Shown piece after piece: positions 26,855 to 34,804 of a stretch of 64,000 bases of DNA. Location of the stretch: positions 4,422-68,421 of the forward strand of contig DASXLI010000058.1 of assembly GCA_036496285.1 (NCBI GenBank), read 5' to 3'. The translations under genes and the position numbers were made by a program. Under the pieces are notes generated by a model. It searched no databases. It had not been told where the DNA came from and saw nothing but the letters and a program-made list of their open reading frames with translations. Each line of letters opens with the position of its first letter. Positions within the stretch are counted from its first letter, which is position 1. Source of the DNA: DP-19 sp036496285 (GTDB taxonomy: Bacteria > Desulfobacterota > Binatia > UTPRO1).

Positions 26855-28924
26855 GTGGAGACCGACGGGTGGCTGGAGGATTTGAACGCGGCGCAACGTG
26901 CCGCGGTGACGCACGGTTTCGCGTCCGGCGGTGAAGCGCCCCCGGCCGGTCCTCTCCTCGTCGTCGCGGGCGCCGGCTCGGGCAAGACGCAGACGCTCGC
27001 CCATCGGGTCGCGTATCTCGTCCTGCGTGGCGTCGATCCGCGGCGCATCCTGCTCCTCACCTTCACCCGGCGCGCGGCGCGCGCGATGACGGCGCGGGCG
27101 GGCGCCATCTGTGCCGCACACGCCGCGCGGGCGGGCGTTCCGCCGGTGATCGCCTGGGCGGGCACGTTCCACAGCATCGCCAACCGGCTGCTGCGGCGGC
27201 ACGGGGCCGAGGTCGGCCTCGATCCCTCGTTCACGGTCCTCGACCGTCCCGACGCCGAGGATCTCCTCGATCTCGTGCGCGAGGAGCTCGGGCTCGCCGC
27301 GAGCAGCGCGCGCTTCCCGAAGAAGGGCACCTGCCTCGCCGTCTACTCGCACGTGCTGAACACGCAGCGCCCTCTGGCGGAGACGCTGGCCGAGACGTTT
27401 CCCTGGTGCGCGCCGTGGGGCGAGGAGCTGCGCGCCCTCTTCCGCGCCTACGTCGACGCCAAGCAGAGCCGGAACGTCCTCGACTACGACGACCTCCTCC
27501 TCTACTGGCATCATCTCATGGCCGAGCCGGTCGCGGCCGCCGCCGTCCGCCGGCGCTTCGACCACGTGCTCGTTGACGAGTACCAGGACACGAACGCCCT
27601 CCAAGCGGCGGTGCTGCACGCGTTGAAGCCGGACGGCGCCGGGGTCACCGTCGTCGGTGACGACGCGCAGGCGATCTACTCCTTCCGCGGCGCGACGGCG
27701 CGGAACATCCTGGACTTCCCGCGCCAGTTCGATCCGCCCGCGGCGATCGTCACCCTCGAGGAGAACTACCGCTCGACCCAACCGATCCTCGACGCCTGCA
27801 ACGCCGTCATGGATCTCGCGTCGGAGGGATTCGCCAAGCGGCTCTTCTCCAGCCGGCGCTCACGGCAGAAGCCGGTGCTCCTCGCCACCGAGGACGAAGC
27901 TGACCAGGCGAGCGTCGTCGCCGGCGCGGTGCTCGAGCACCGCGAGGCCGGCATCGCGCTTCGCCGCCAGGCGGTGCTCTTCCGCGCGGCGCACCACAGC
28001 GACCAGCTCGAAGTCGAGCTCGCCCGCCGCGGCATTCCGTTCGTCAAGTACGGCGGCCTGAAGTTCCTCGAGGCGGCGCACGTGAAGGATCTGCTCTGCG
28101 TGCTGCGCTGGGCGGAGAACCCGCGCGACACCGTCGCCGCGTTCCGCGTCGTGCAGCTCCTGCCCGGCGTCGGGCCAGCCGCGGCGCGCGCCGTGCTTGC
28201 GCACCTCGCGAGCCATCATCACGGCCTCGACGCGTTGCCGCGCTTCGCCGCGCCGCCGGCGGCCGCCGACGACTGGCCGGCGCTCTGCGGGCTCATGCGC
28301 GCGTTGCAGGCCGGCGGCATGGCGGTGGAGGAGCAGGTGGCGACGGCGCGGCGCTGGTACCGTCCGCACTGCGAGCGCATCCACGACGACGCGCGCATCC
28401 GCGAGGGCGATCTGCAGCAGCTCGAGCGGCTCGCGGCGGCCTATCCCTCGCGGGAGCGCTTCCTCACCGAGCTGACGCTCGACCCACCCGGGGCGAGCGG
28501 CGACGAGGCCGGCGATCCGCGTCTCGACGAGGACTATCTGGTCCTCTCCACCATCCACTCCGCCAAGGGCCGGGAGTGGGACGTCGTGTACGTGCTGAGC
28601 GTGGTCGACGGCTGCATCCCCTCCGATATGGCGGTCGGAAGCCCGGCACAGGTGGACGAGGAGCGGCGCCTGCTCTACGTCGCGATGAGCCGCGCCCGCG
28701 ACCACCTGTATCTCGTGCAACCGCTGCGCTTCTACGCGCGCGAGCAGCGCCGGCACGGCTCCCGCCACGTCTACGCGCCGCGGACACGCTTTCTGCCCGA
28801 CGCGCTCCTCGATCGCTTCGAGCAGCGGGGGGCGGTCCGCCCGGAGGCGCGCGACCACGGGGGCGCGACGACCGGGACCCCGCGAATCGACGCTGCCGCG
28901 CGTGTGCGGGCGATGTGGACGTGA
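26855..28924 (+). CDS. UvrD/Rep-family superfamily I DNA helicase
   Basis: 689-aa 3'-5' helicase. The family motifs occur in order: Q motif region LNAAQRAAV, Walker A VVAGAGSGKTQT (about residue 38), TFTRRAAR (Ia), DEYQDTN (II), VVGDDAQAIYSFRGA (III), LEENYRS (IV), STIHSAKGREWDVVYV (V) and EERRLLYVAMSRARDHL (VI). This is a compact Rep/PcrA/UvrD-like protein, without nuclease or other added domains. It unwinds DNA in repair or at stalled forks. The start is a GTG with a GGGAGGGG site upstream; no earlier ATG fits. Confidence 0.92.
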   Translation: METDGWLEDLNAAQRAAVTHGFASGGEAPPAGPLLVVAGAGSGKTQTLAHRVAYLVLRGVDPRRILLLTFTRRAARAMTARAGAICAAHAARAGVPPVIAWAGTFHSIANRLLRRHGAEVGLDPSFTVLDRPDAEDLLDLVREELGLAASSARFPKKGTCLAVYSHVLNTQRPLAETLAETFPWCAPWGEELRALFRAYVDAKQSRNVLDYDDLLLYWHHLMAEPVAAAAVRRRFDHVLVDEYQDTNALQAAVLHALKPDGAGVTVVGDDAQAIYSFRGATARNILDFPRQFDPPAAIVTLEENYRSTQPILDACNAVMDLASEGFAKRLFSSRRSRQKPVLLATEDEADQASVVAGAVLEHREAGIALRRQAVLFRAAHHSDQLEVELARRGIPFVKYGGLKFLEAAHVKDLLCVLRWAENPRDTVAAFRVVQLLPGVGPAAARAVLAHLASHHHGLDALPRFAAPPAAADDWPALCGLMRALQAGGMAVEEQVATARRWYRPHCERIHDDARIREGDLQQLERLAAAYPSRERFLTELTLDPPGASGDEAGDPRLDEDYLVLSTIHSAKGREWDVVYVLSVVDGCIPSDMAVGSPAQVDEERRLLYVAMSRARDHLYLVQPLRFYAREQRRHGSRHVYAPRTRFLPDALLDRFEQRGAVRPEARDHGGATTGTPRIDAAARVRAMWT

Positions 28925-28988
28925 GCGCCGCCCCCGGTCGACCTCGATGTGGCGCATTGGTACGGTAACGGGCCGGGAGGATACGACG

Positions 28989-29507
28989 ATGGCGAAATCC
29001 AAGTCGAAGGGTCCACGGAAGGCGACGAAGACGAGCCGGGCGCGCACCGCCGCACGCAAGCCGGCCCCGCGCCGGCGGGCGGCCAAGGCGACGGCCAAAC
29101 GGGCACCGCGTCGCACGCCGACGGCGGCGCGCGCGCGCGGCGGCGACGCGATGCAAGCGCTCGCCCAGCGCATCGTCGACGTCACCGTCGGCCACGATGA
29201 CGACGCGACGCTCGCGCTCTACGCCGACGACGTCGAGTCGACCGAGATGGGTCAGCCCGCGATGCGCGGCATCGATGCCATCCGCCAGAAGTTCCAGATG
29301 TGGCGCGGCATGACGAGCCACGCCTCGTTCCGGCCGAAGTCCGTGCTGGTCGACGGCAACGCCATCGTGATCGAGTGGGTGGGCACCGTGACCCTCTCGA
29401 GCAGCGGCAAGACGGTCACGCTCGACGAGGTCGCCGTCCACGAGATCCGGAACGGCAAGATCGTCCGCGAGCGCTTTTATTACGATCCGTCGCAGCTCCG
29501 TCCGTAG
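28989..29507 (+). CDS. NTF2/SnoaL-like protein with histone-H1-like basic N-terminal tail
   Basis: 172 aa in two parts. Residues 1-55 are Lys/Arg/Ala/Pro-rich (MAKSKSKGPRKATKTSRARTA, then KRAPRRTPTAARARG), resembling the tails of bacterial histone-H1-like proteins. Residues 58-172 form a SnoaL/NTF2-like cone fold (IVDVTVGHDDDATLALYADDVES, GIDAIRQKF, HEIRNGKIVRERFYYD). The tail could bind nucleic acid or polyphosphate; the pocket domain may bind a small ligand or be structural. GGGAGGA precedes ATG 28989. The last 28 bases overlap the 3' end of the convergent TetR gene. Confidence 0.75.
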   Translation: MAKSKSKGPRKATKTSRARTAARKPAPRRRAAKATAKRAPRRTPTAARARGGDAMQALAQRIVDVTVGHDDDATLALYADDVESTEMGQPAMRGIDAIRQKFQMWRGMTSHASFRPKSVLVDGNAIVIEWVGTVTLSSSGKTVTLDEVAVHEIRNGKIVRERFYYDPSQLRP

Positions 29508-30061
29508 AGCCGTCGCGTGAGGCGCGCCACCAGGCGCGCGTCGACCGGCATGCGCCGCATCAGCACGCGGAAGTAGAGCGCGCCGAGCACGAGATCGACG
29601 TCGAGGTCGGCGTCGCGGGCGCCGGCGCGCTCCACCACCGCGCGCAAGACGCGGCGGCGCTCGCGCTCGACCTCGACCAGCGCCTCGGCCAGCGCCGGCT
29701 CGTCGGCTGCGGCGCCGACCAACGCGGCGAGCACGCGCGCGAGTGGGGTCGTGCGGAGCGCGTGGATGACGTTGCCGACGACCGCGCGCACGTCGGCAAG
29801 CGGACGGCCCGTCGCCGGGGCGCTCGGATTGGCGGCGGCTAGCGCGAAGCGGACGGCGTCCGCCACGAGACGGGGCTTCGAGGGCCAGCGCCGATACACC
29901 GTCGGCTTGCTGGAGCCCGCGCGCGCGACGATCTCCTCGAGCGTCGCGGCGTGGTAGCCGCGGGCCGCGACGACCGCGAGCGTCGCCCGCATGAGCGCCG
30001 CCGTCGCCGCCTCGCTCTGCGGCCGCCCGCGCCGCGCCGCCGCGCGCCCGCGCGCGGTCAC
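29480..30061 (-). CDS. TetR-family regulator paired with the darcynin-like gene
   Basis: 193-aa TetR protein. The helix-turn-helix is recognisable in LMRATLAVVAARGYHAATLEEIVARAGSSKPTVYRRWPSKPRLVADAV. The C-terminal part is a TetR_C_11-like helical domain (VIHALRTTPLARVLAALVGAA). It starts with GTG overlapping the stop of the darcynin-like gene (GTGA), so it is the second gene of a two-gene unit. The palindrome upstream of the first gene is its likely site. The 3' end overlaps the convergent NTF2 gene by 28 bases. Confidence 0.85.
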   Translation of the reverse strand: MTARGRAAARRGRPQSEAATAALMRATLAVVAARGYHAATLEEIVARAGSSKPTVYRRWPSKPRLVADAVRFALAAANPSAPATGRPLADVRAVVGNVIHALRTTPLARVLAALVGAAADEPALAEALVEVERERRRVLRAVVERAGARDADLDVDLVLGALYFRVLMRRMPVDARLVARLTRRLYGRSCDGS

Positions 30062-30390
30062 GCCCGCGACTCGTACGCCTCGTAGCCGCGCTCGATGCCG
30101 AGCACGACGCCCTTGATGTGGGCATAGGGCGTGGTGAAGAGCGCCGAGTCGCGCAGCTCCTCCCAGAGGAAGTGATACGCCGCCATGTCGCCGAACTCGC
30201 AGGTGACGAAGTCGGTGTAGCCATGGCCGAGCGCATCCGCGTCGAACCAGCGCACGGCGACGTCGGGATGGCGCGAGAGGATCTCCGTGAGGACGGCGGC
30301 GACCTCGCGACGCTTCTCACGCGGCAGGGCGAGCCAGCGGGGCTCGAACTGCAGCAGGACGACGGCGATCAGACGAAGCGGTGACGGCAT
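30058..30390 (-). CDS. Darcynin-like small protein
   Basis: 110-aa protein beginning MPSPLRLIAVVLLQFEPRWLALPREKR and containing ILSRHPDVAVRWFDADALGHGYTDFVTCEFGDMAAYHFLWEELR. This is the pattern of the darcynin family, which belongs to the dimeric alpha/beta-barrel group and has no settled biochemical function. Upstream in-frame starts exist to 30483, but AAGGAG before ATG 30390 decides the start. It is co-transcribed with a TetR gene, so its expression probably responds to a small molecule. Confidence 0.72.
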   Translation of the reverse strand: MPSPLRLIAVVLLQFEPRWLALPREKRREVAAVLTEILSRHPDVAVRWFDADALGHGYTDFVTCEFGDMAAYHFLWEELRDSALFTTPYAHIKGVVLGIERGYEAYESRA

Positions 30391-30414
30391 ACCGGGCTCC
30401 TTGGCGGATATATT

Positions 30415-30432
30415 CGATACCACGTAGTATCG
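30415..30432 (-). promoter_or_regulatory. TetR-type palindrome upstream of the darcynin-tetR unit
   Basis: CGATAC (30415-30420) and GTATCG (30427-30432) flank an ACGT centre; 16 of 18 positions are palindromic. It lies 25 bp upstream of the darcynin-like ATG and about 50 bp from the divergent Smr gene, so it could control both. Confidence 0.5.
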
Positions 30433-30444
30433 TAATGGACCGGA

Positions 30445-30472
30445 TCGACCGACGCAAGACGGCGTGTATGCT
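30445..30472 (+). promoter_or_regulatory. Candidate leaderless promoter of the Smr gene
   Basis: TCGACC (30445-30450), 16-nt spacer, TATGCT (30467-30472), then 9 nt to ATG 30482. No Shine-Dalgarno is visible. Confidence 0.4.
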
Positions 30473-30481
30473 TGGCCGGTC

Positions 30482-30835
30482 ATGGCGGAAGAACCCGGCC
30501 TGCTTGCCCGGCTCGTAACGCGTCTCCTGCGCGGCGCCGGGGGCGGCGTACCGGTGCTCGACCTGCACGGGCTCGGCGTGCGCGACGCCGTCGCCGCGAC
30601 CGAGCGCTTCCTGCGCGAGTGCGCTGCCGACGGCGTGCGCGAGGTGCGGATCGTCTACGGCAAGGGACGCGGCAGCCCGGGCGGGCGCGGCGTGCTGCGC
30701 GAGGTCATCCCGCGCTGGCTCGCGCACGAGGGCGCTGCCCTCGTCGCGAGCGCGGTGCCCGAGCCGGACGCGAGCGGCGCCGATGGCGCGATCCGCGTCC
30801 GGCTCACGCCGCGCGCTACTGGCCCTGCTGGATGA
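30482..30835 (+). CDS. Smr-domain protein
   Basis: 117-aa protein that is nearly all Smr (small MutS-related) domain. VLDLHGLGVRDAV carries the LDLHG motif and IVYGKGRGSPGG the GXG-type motif. Smr domains can act as nicking endonucleases on DNA or cut mRNA at stalled ribosomes (SmrB type). As a lone domain its target is unknown. An upstream in-frame ATG at 30464 lies within the promoter region, so ATG 30482 is chosen. The 3' end overlaps the convergent DUF1329 gene by 20 bases. Confidence 0.8.
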   Translation: MAEEPGLLARLVTRLLRGAGGGVPVLDLHGLGVRDAVAATERFLRECAADGVREVRIVYGKGRGSPGGRGVLREVIPRWLAHEGAALVASAVPEPDASGADGAIRVRLTPRATGPAG

Positions 30836-32087
30836 GCATGGCGACGGTGAACGACTCGGGCACCGCGCCACCCGGCTTGTACTGGGTCGCCGACTCGGCG
30901 CCCTTGTTGAAGTACCAGCCCTCTTTGCCCTCGTCGCCGGGGTGCGGCACGTACGTGCCGTGGCTCAGCTGCATGTCGGCCATCGTCAGGCCGGCGTAGA
31001 AGTCCTTCTCCTCGTCGTACTTCGGGCCGCCGGCGAAGGCCTGCGTGCGGAACTGGTGGTTGTCGATCCACACCTTCCACAGCTCGTTGTTGCGATCGTA
31101 GATGTCGGAGTAGGCGACGACCATCGCCTCCTTGTCGATGAAGATGACGCGCTTGCCGTAGGCGTACTGCGGCAGCTTGGAGACGCCCTCGATCACCCAC
31201 ATCTTGCGCTTCTCCCAGTCGTCGCAGAACGTGTAGTCGCCCTCGCCCTCGCAGCGCTTCACCGGGTAGTGCGAGCCGTGCAGGATGCCGAGCATCTCCT
31301 TCTCGCCGAGGAACTTCCAGTCCGACCACGCGATGTGGCCGTTGTAGCCCCAGTACGAGTCGGGATCGGTGTCCTGGCCGAAGAGGGCGTCCGAGCGCTG
31401 CGCGGTCGAGAGCCGGCGCACGCGGCGGAGCGACGGCACGTACAGCCAGGTGTCGTCCTGCTTGGCGGCATCGATGTAGCGGTACTCGAGCGCGCCGATG
31501 CCCTTCAGGTCGAAGGGCGCAATGATCGGCCCGAGCACCTCCTTGAAGCGGATGCCCTCGGGGTTCGGCAGCTCGGGCTTCGGGTCCACGTACAACCGGC
31601 CGTTGTAGTAGAGGCGGCGCGACTCGCCGATCCAGTAGTGACGCTCGACCTGCATCGGGCCGGTGGCGATGGTGCCGGTGTCGGCCGGGAAATCGTACTC
31701 GACGAAGTCGTCCGTGCCGGGGTACGGGCGGTACTCGTAGTCCCACATCACCTTGAACGCGATCTTCGGATCGCTGCCTTCGAGCGAGCTGAACGGCGCG
31801 CCGGCGACGTAGCCCTTCAACGCGAGGCCGTTGTCCGCGAGCTTCACCTGGCTCGAGTACTTCTCCGTCGCCTCCTTGTAGGCCTTCGGCCACGCGATCG
31901 GCTTCGGGGCGACGACGTGGATCTTCAATCCATGCTGCAGGCACCACTCGATGGCGGGGGACACGAGGCCCTTCGCCTTGTCCATGTTGCTCTTGTCGAT
32001 GGTGTCACCGGGAGAGACCTCGGCGGCGGCCGAAGCGGCGCAGGCGAGAATGACCACCGCGACCCAGACCCGAACGACGTGCGTCAT
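30816..32087 (-). CDS. DUF1329 family outer-membrane-associated protein
   Basis: 423-aa exported protein. The signal peptide (MTHVVRVWVAVVILACAASAAA) is followed by a DUF1329 domain: PGDTIDKSNMDKAKGLVSPAI near the N-terminus, DWKFLGEKEML, KRVIFIDKEAMVV and YNGRLYVDPKP. DUF1329 proteins have a LolB-like fold and usually sit with DUF1302 or RND-type genes in hydrophobic-substrate uptake (steroid or alkane-like). Here the usual DUF1302 partner is missing. The start is fixed by AAAGGAGG upstream of the ATG. The next minus-strand gene upstream is a GT39-like transferase, about 90 bp away. Confidence 0.87.
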   Translation of the reverse strand: MTHVVRVWVAVVILACAASAAAEVSPGDTIDKSNMDKAKGLVSPAIEWCLQHGLKIHVVAPKPIAWPKAYKEATEKYSSQVKLADNGLALKGYVAGAPFSSLEGSDPKIAFKVMWDYEYRPYPGTDDFVEYDFPADTGTIATGPMQVERHYWIGESRRLYYNGRLYVDPKPELPNPEGIRFKEVLGPIIAPFDLKGIGALEYRYIDAAKQDDTWLYVPSLRRVRRLSTAQRSDALFGQDTDPDSYWGYNGHIAWSDWKFLGEKEMLGILHGSHYPVKRCEGEGDYTFCDDWEKRKMWVIEGVSKLPQYAYGKRVIFIDKEAMVVAYSDIYDRNNELWKVWIDNHQFRTQAFAGGPKYDEEKDFYAGLTMADMQLSHGTYVPHPGDEGKEGWYFNKGAESATQYKPGGAVPESFTVAMLIQQGQ

Positions 32088-32178
32088 GACGTCCTCCTTT
32101 GCGTGGGAATGCAGGGCGACCCGGCCGTCCTTGTAGTGCCGCTCGCGTCTCGAGGTCAATCGGCGACGCCGCGTGCCG

Positions 32179-33678
32179 TCACCGCGCGGCGCGGGTCGAC
32201 GGCAGCCGCAGGAGGGCAAGGCTCGGCGTGCGGAGGCCGATCGCGTCGCCGGCGGCGCCGCGCTCGAGGAGGCCCGCCGTCACGAGTGCATCGACGACGC
32301 CATCGAGCTCGTCGGTGCGGGCGACGATGCGCCGGCCCGCTCCAGCCTCCTCCACGCACGTGGCACGGCACGCATACAGCAAGGGCCGCGAGTAGAAGCC
32401 GAGGATCTTCCCGAACTGCGGCTCGCCCCACTGCGTCGCGCGGGTGATCAGCACGACGTCGTCGCCGCCGTCGAGCGCATGGGCGATTTCGAGCGCCTCG
32501 CGCGAGTGGGCGGCCTGCGTCTTCGAGACGCGCTCGCCCACCCACGCGACCGCGAGCGCCGCGACCACCGCCGGCACCACGAGCCAGTGCAGGAGGCGCG
32601 GCACCCGCTCGGAGGCCGCGGCCAGCGCCACGCCCGCCGCCGCCGCGAAGGCCGGGTAGAGCTGGAAGAGATAGCGCCCGCGCCGCCCCGCGGTGAAGGA
32701 GATGACGACGAACACGATCGCCGCGTAGGCGACCCAGGTGCGCGCCCCGAGCGAGCGGCGCCACTCGCGCCCGAGCATCATGAGGCCGACCGCGGCGACG
32801 GGGAGCCACGGCCAGTAGGTGCGGACGATCTTCACCAGGTACCAGAGCGGTCCGCGGCCGCGCACACGGGCGCCGAAGAGCGCGTGGCCGATCTGCCCGC
32901 CGAAGTAGGCCTGCGCGAAACCCGTTCCCTCGACGGTGCGTGCCCAGAGCCACGGACCGACCGCGACCAGCGCCACCGCCACGCCAACGAGCGCGTACCG
33001 CGACCACAGACGCTCGCGCAGGAGCCCGTCGCGCGCCCACAGGACGAGCGCGAGCGCCGCCGGGAATAGACCCTGGGGACCCTTCGCGAGGAGCCCGCCC
33101 ACGGCCGCGATTCCCACCAGCGCCGTCGCGGCAGGCCGCTCGACCGACCGGAAGGCGGCGGCCACGCCGAGCAGCACCCAGAACGTCACCAGGGTCTCGA
33201 GGTGGACGCCGCGGCTCCAGTGGATCACCTCGGGCGTCGTGAGATACACGATCGCGGCCGCGAAGGCGGCCCGCCAGTCGTGCAGCGTGATACGGCAGAG
33301 GACGTAGAGCAGCGCGACGTCAACGACGCCGAGCAGACCCGGCACGAGGGTCGCGGTCCACGTCGTCGCCCCGAGGAGCCGGAAGACGAGCGCGTTCAGC
33401 CAGAAGTGCAGCGGCGGCTTGTTCAAGTAGGGATCACCGTTGCAGGTGAGGTGTGTCCACTCGCCGGTACGCGCGATCGTGCGCGCGATCGTCGCGTACA
33501 TCGCCGGGTCGCCGTCGAGCGGCTGGCTCGCGACCCGCACGAGACAGAACACGCCCCCGAGCGCGAGCAGCAGCGGCACGTGGACGGCGGGACGCGCGAG
33601 CACGGCGAGCGCGGCCGAGCTCCGCGCGTCGCTGCGGCGCGCCGGCAGCCTCGCCGCTTCCGTCCCGTCGCCGCTCAC
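32179..33678 (-). CDS. GT39/ArnT-like glycosyltransferase, polytopic membrane protein
   Basis: 499-aa dolichyl-phosphate-mannose-transferase-family (GT-C) protein. The first periplasmic loop carries the catalytic-type acid in LDGDPAMYATIARTIARTGEW, followed by YLNKPPLHFWLNALVFRLLG, which is the ArnT/PMT_2 signature. About eleven helices follow, then a soluble C-terminal domain of about 100 residues. It should move a sugar from a polyprenyl carrier to lipid or protein in the periplasm; the sugar and acceptor are unknown. It starts with GTG, with no obvious Shine-Dalgarno. Confidence 0.85.
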   Translation of the reverse strand: MSGDGTEAARLPARRSDARSSAALAVLARPAVHVPLLLALGGVFCLVRVASQPLDGDPAMYATIARTIARTGEWTHLTCNGDPYLNKPPLHFWLNALVFRLLGATTWTATLVPGLLGVVDVALLYVLCRITLHDWRAAFAAAIVYLTTPEVIHWSRGVHLETLVTFWVLLGVAAAFRSVERPAATALVGIAAVGGLLAKGPQGLFPAALALVLWARDGLLRERLWSRYALVGVAVALVAVGPWLWARTVEGTGFAQAYFGGQIGHALFGARVRGRGPLWYLVKIVRTYWPWLPVAAVGLMMLGREWRRSLGARTWVAYAAIVFVVISFTAGRRGRYLFQLYPAFAAAAGVALAAASERVPRLLHWLVVPAVVAALAVAWVGERVSKTQAAHSREALEIAHALDGGDDVVLITRATQWGEPQFGKILGFYSRPLLYACRATCVEEAGAGRRIVARTDELDGVVDALVTAGLLERGAAGDAIGLRTPSLALLRLPSTRAAR

Positions 33679-33786
33679 GCTACGCCCCCGTCGCGAACCC
33701 GCACGCGCCTGCGTCTACTACACGACGGCGTTGCGCGCACGGCTCGTCTGGCGCCTCAGGGAGGGACTTGATAGACACAGCCGCCC

Positions 33787-34773
33787 ATGGAGTTTCGCGA
33801 GCTCGCGCGCCTGAACGGCAGCTATGCCGAGGCCCGCATCCTGCACACGGCCGTCACGCTCGGCCTGTTCGACGCGTTGGCGGCCTCGGGCCACACGGCG
33901 GCGGAGATCGCCGCGCGCTGCGCGACCGACGCGCGCGCCACGGAGCTCCTGCTGAACGCGCTGGTCGCGATGCGGCTGGTCAAGAAGCGCGGCGACCAGT
34001 TCGCCGAGACCGACACGTCCCGCACCTTCCTCACCGAGTCGTCGCCCAGCTCGTACGCCGCGATGATCCGCTTCGACGCGTCGCTCTGGCCGCTGTGGGA
34101 GGGCCTGCCGGACGCCGTCCGCAGCGGCGAGCCGGTGCGGACTGCCGACGCGTTCCAGTCGACGCCCCAGGAGACCGGCCTCTTCATCGACGGCATGGCG
34201 AGCCTCGTGCGCGCCCGCGGCGACGCGCGTGTGCTGGCCGAGACGCTCGACCTCGCCTCCGCCAAGCGGCTCCTCGACGTCGGCTCGGGTCCCGGCACGT
34301 ACCCGGTCGAGTTCTGCCGCCGTCACCCGCACCTCCAGGTGTCGATCTTCGATCTCCCCGGCACGCTCGAGGTGACGCGCCGGCATCTCGCCGAGTCGGG
34401 CCTCGACGATCGCATCCGCCTCGTGCCCGGCGACTACCGGCGCGACGCGCTCCCCGGCGGCTCCGACGTCGTGTTCCTCTCCAACGTCATCCACGGCGAG
34501 GACGAGGAGACGAACCAGGCGCTGATGCGGAAGGTGTACGAAGCGCTCGAGCCGGGCGGCCGCGTGCTGATCAAGGACCACGTGACCGACGAGTCCGGCA
34601 CGAGCCCGGCCGCCGCGGCGCTGTTCTCGATCACCATGCTCCTCTTCACCCGCGGCCGCGACTACGCCTACGGCGAGATTCGCGCCTGGCTGCTCGAGGC
34701 CGGCTTCGCGCGGGTGAGCGTCGACGTGCTGCCACCGGGCCTGATCTCGACGCTGGTGACGGGCACCAAGTGA
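33787..34773 (+). CDS. SAM-dependent O-methyltransferase with N-terminal dimerisation domain
   Basis: 328-aa class I methyltransferase of the plant-type O-methyltransferase/CrtF-like group. Residues 1-90 form the winged-helix dimerisation domain (ARILHTAVTLGLFDALAASGHTAAEIAARC). The SAM site is LLDVGSGPGTYP (about residue 160), followed by VSIFDLPGTLEV, VPGDYRRDALPGGSDVVFLSNVIHG and EPGGRVLIKDHV. The FDLP and NVIH patterns are typical of small-molecule hydroxyl methylation. The substrate is unknown; no biosynthetic cluster surrounds it. A TAGACA box lies 9 nt before the ATG. Confidence 0.86.
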   Translation: MEFRELARLNGSYAEARILHTAVTLGLFDALAASGHTAAEIAARCATDARATELLLNALVAMRLVKKRGDQFAETDTSRTFLTESSPSSYAAMIRFDASLWPLWEGLPDAVRSGEPVRTADAFQSTPQETGLFIDGMASLVRARGDARVLAETLDLASAKRLLDVGSGPGTYPVEFCRRHPHLQVSIFDLPGTLEVTRRHLAESGLDDRIRLVPGDYRRDALPGGSDVVFLSNVIHGEDEETNQALMRKVYEALEPGGRVLIKDHVTDESGTSPAAAALFSITMLLFTRGRDYAYGEIRAWLLEAGFARVSVDVLPPGLISTLVTGTK

Positions 34774-34804
34774 CGCGCGGCCGGACGCGGCGGACATCGC
34801 GCGC

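Noticed and set aside
23417..27781. Very long open frame (1454 codons) on the minus strand opposite the RND operon
   Set aside because: Composition is a mirror of the real coding strand (Arg/Asp/Val/Leu/His-rich, no domain). The plus-strand RND pump, adaptor and helicase are unambiguous.
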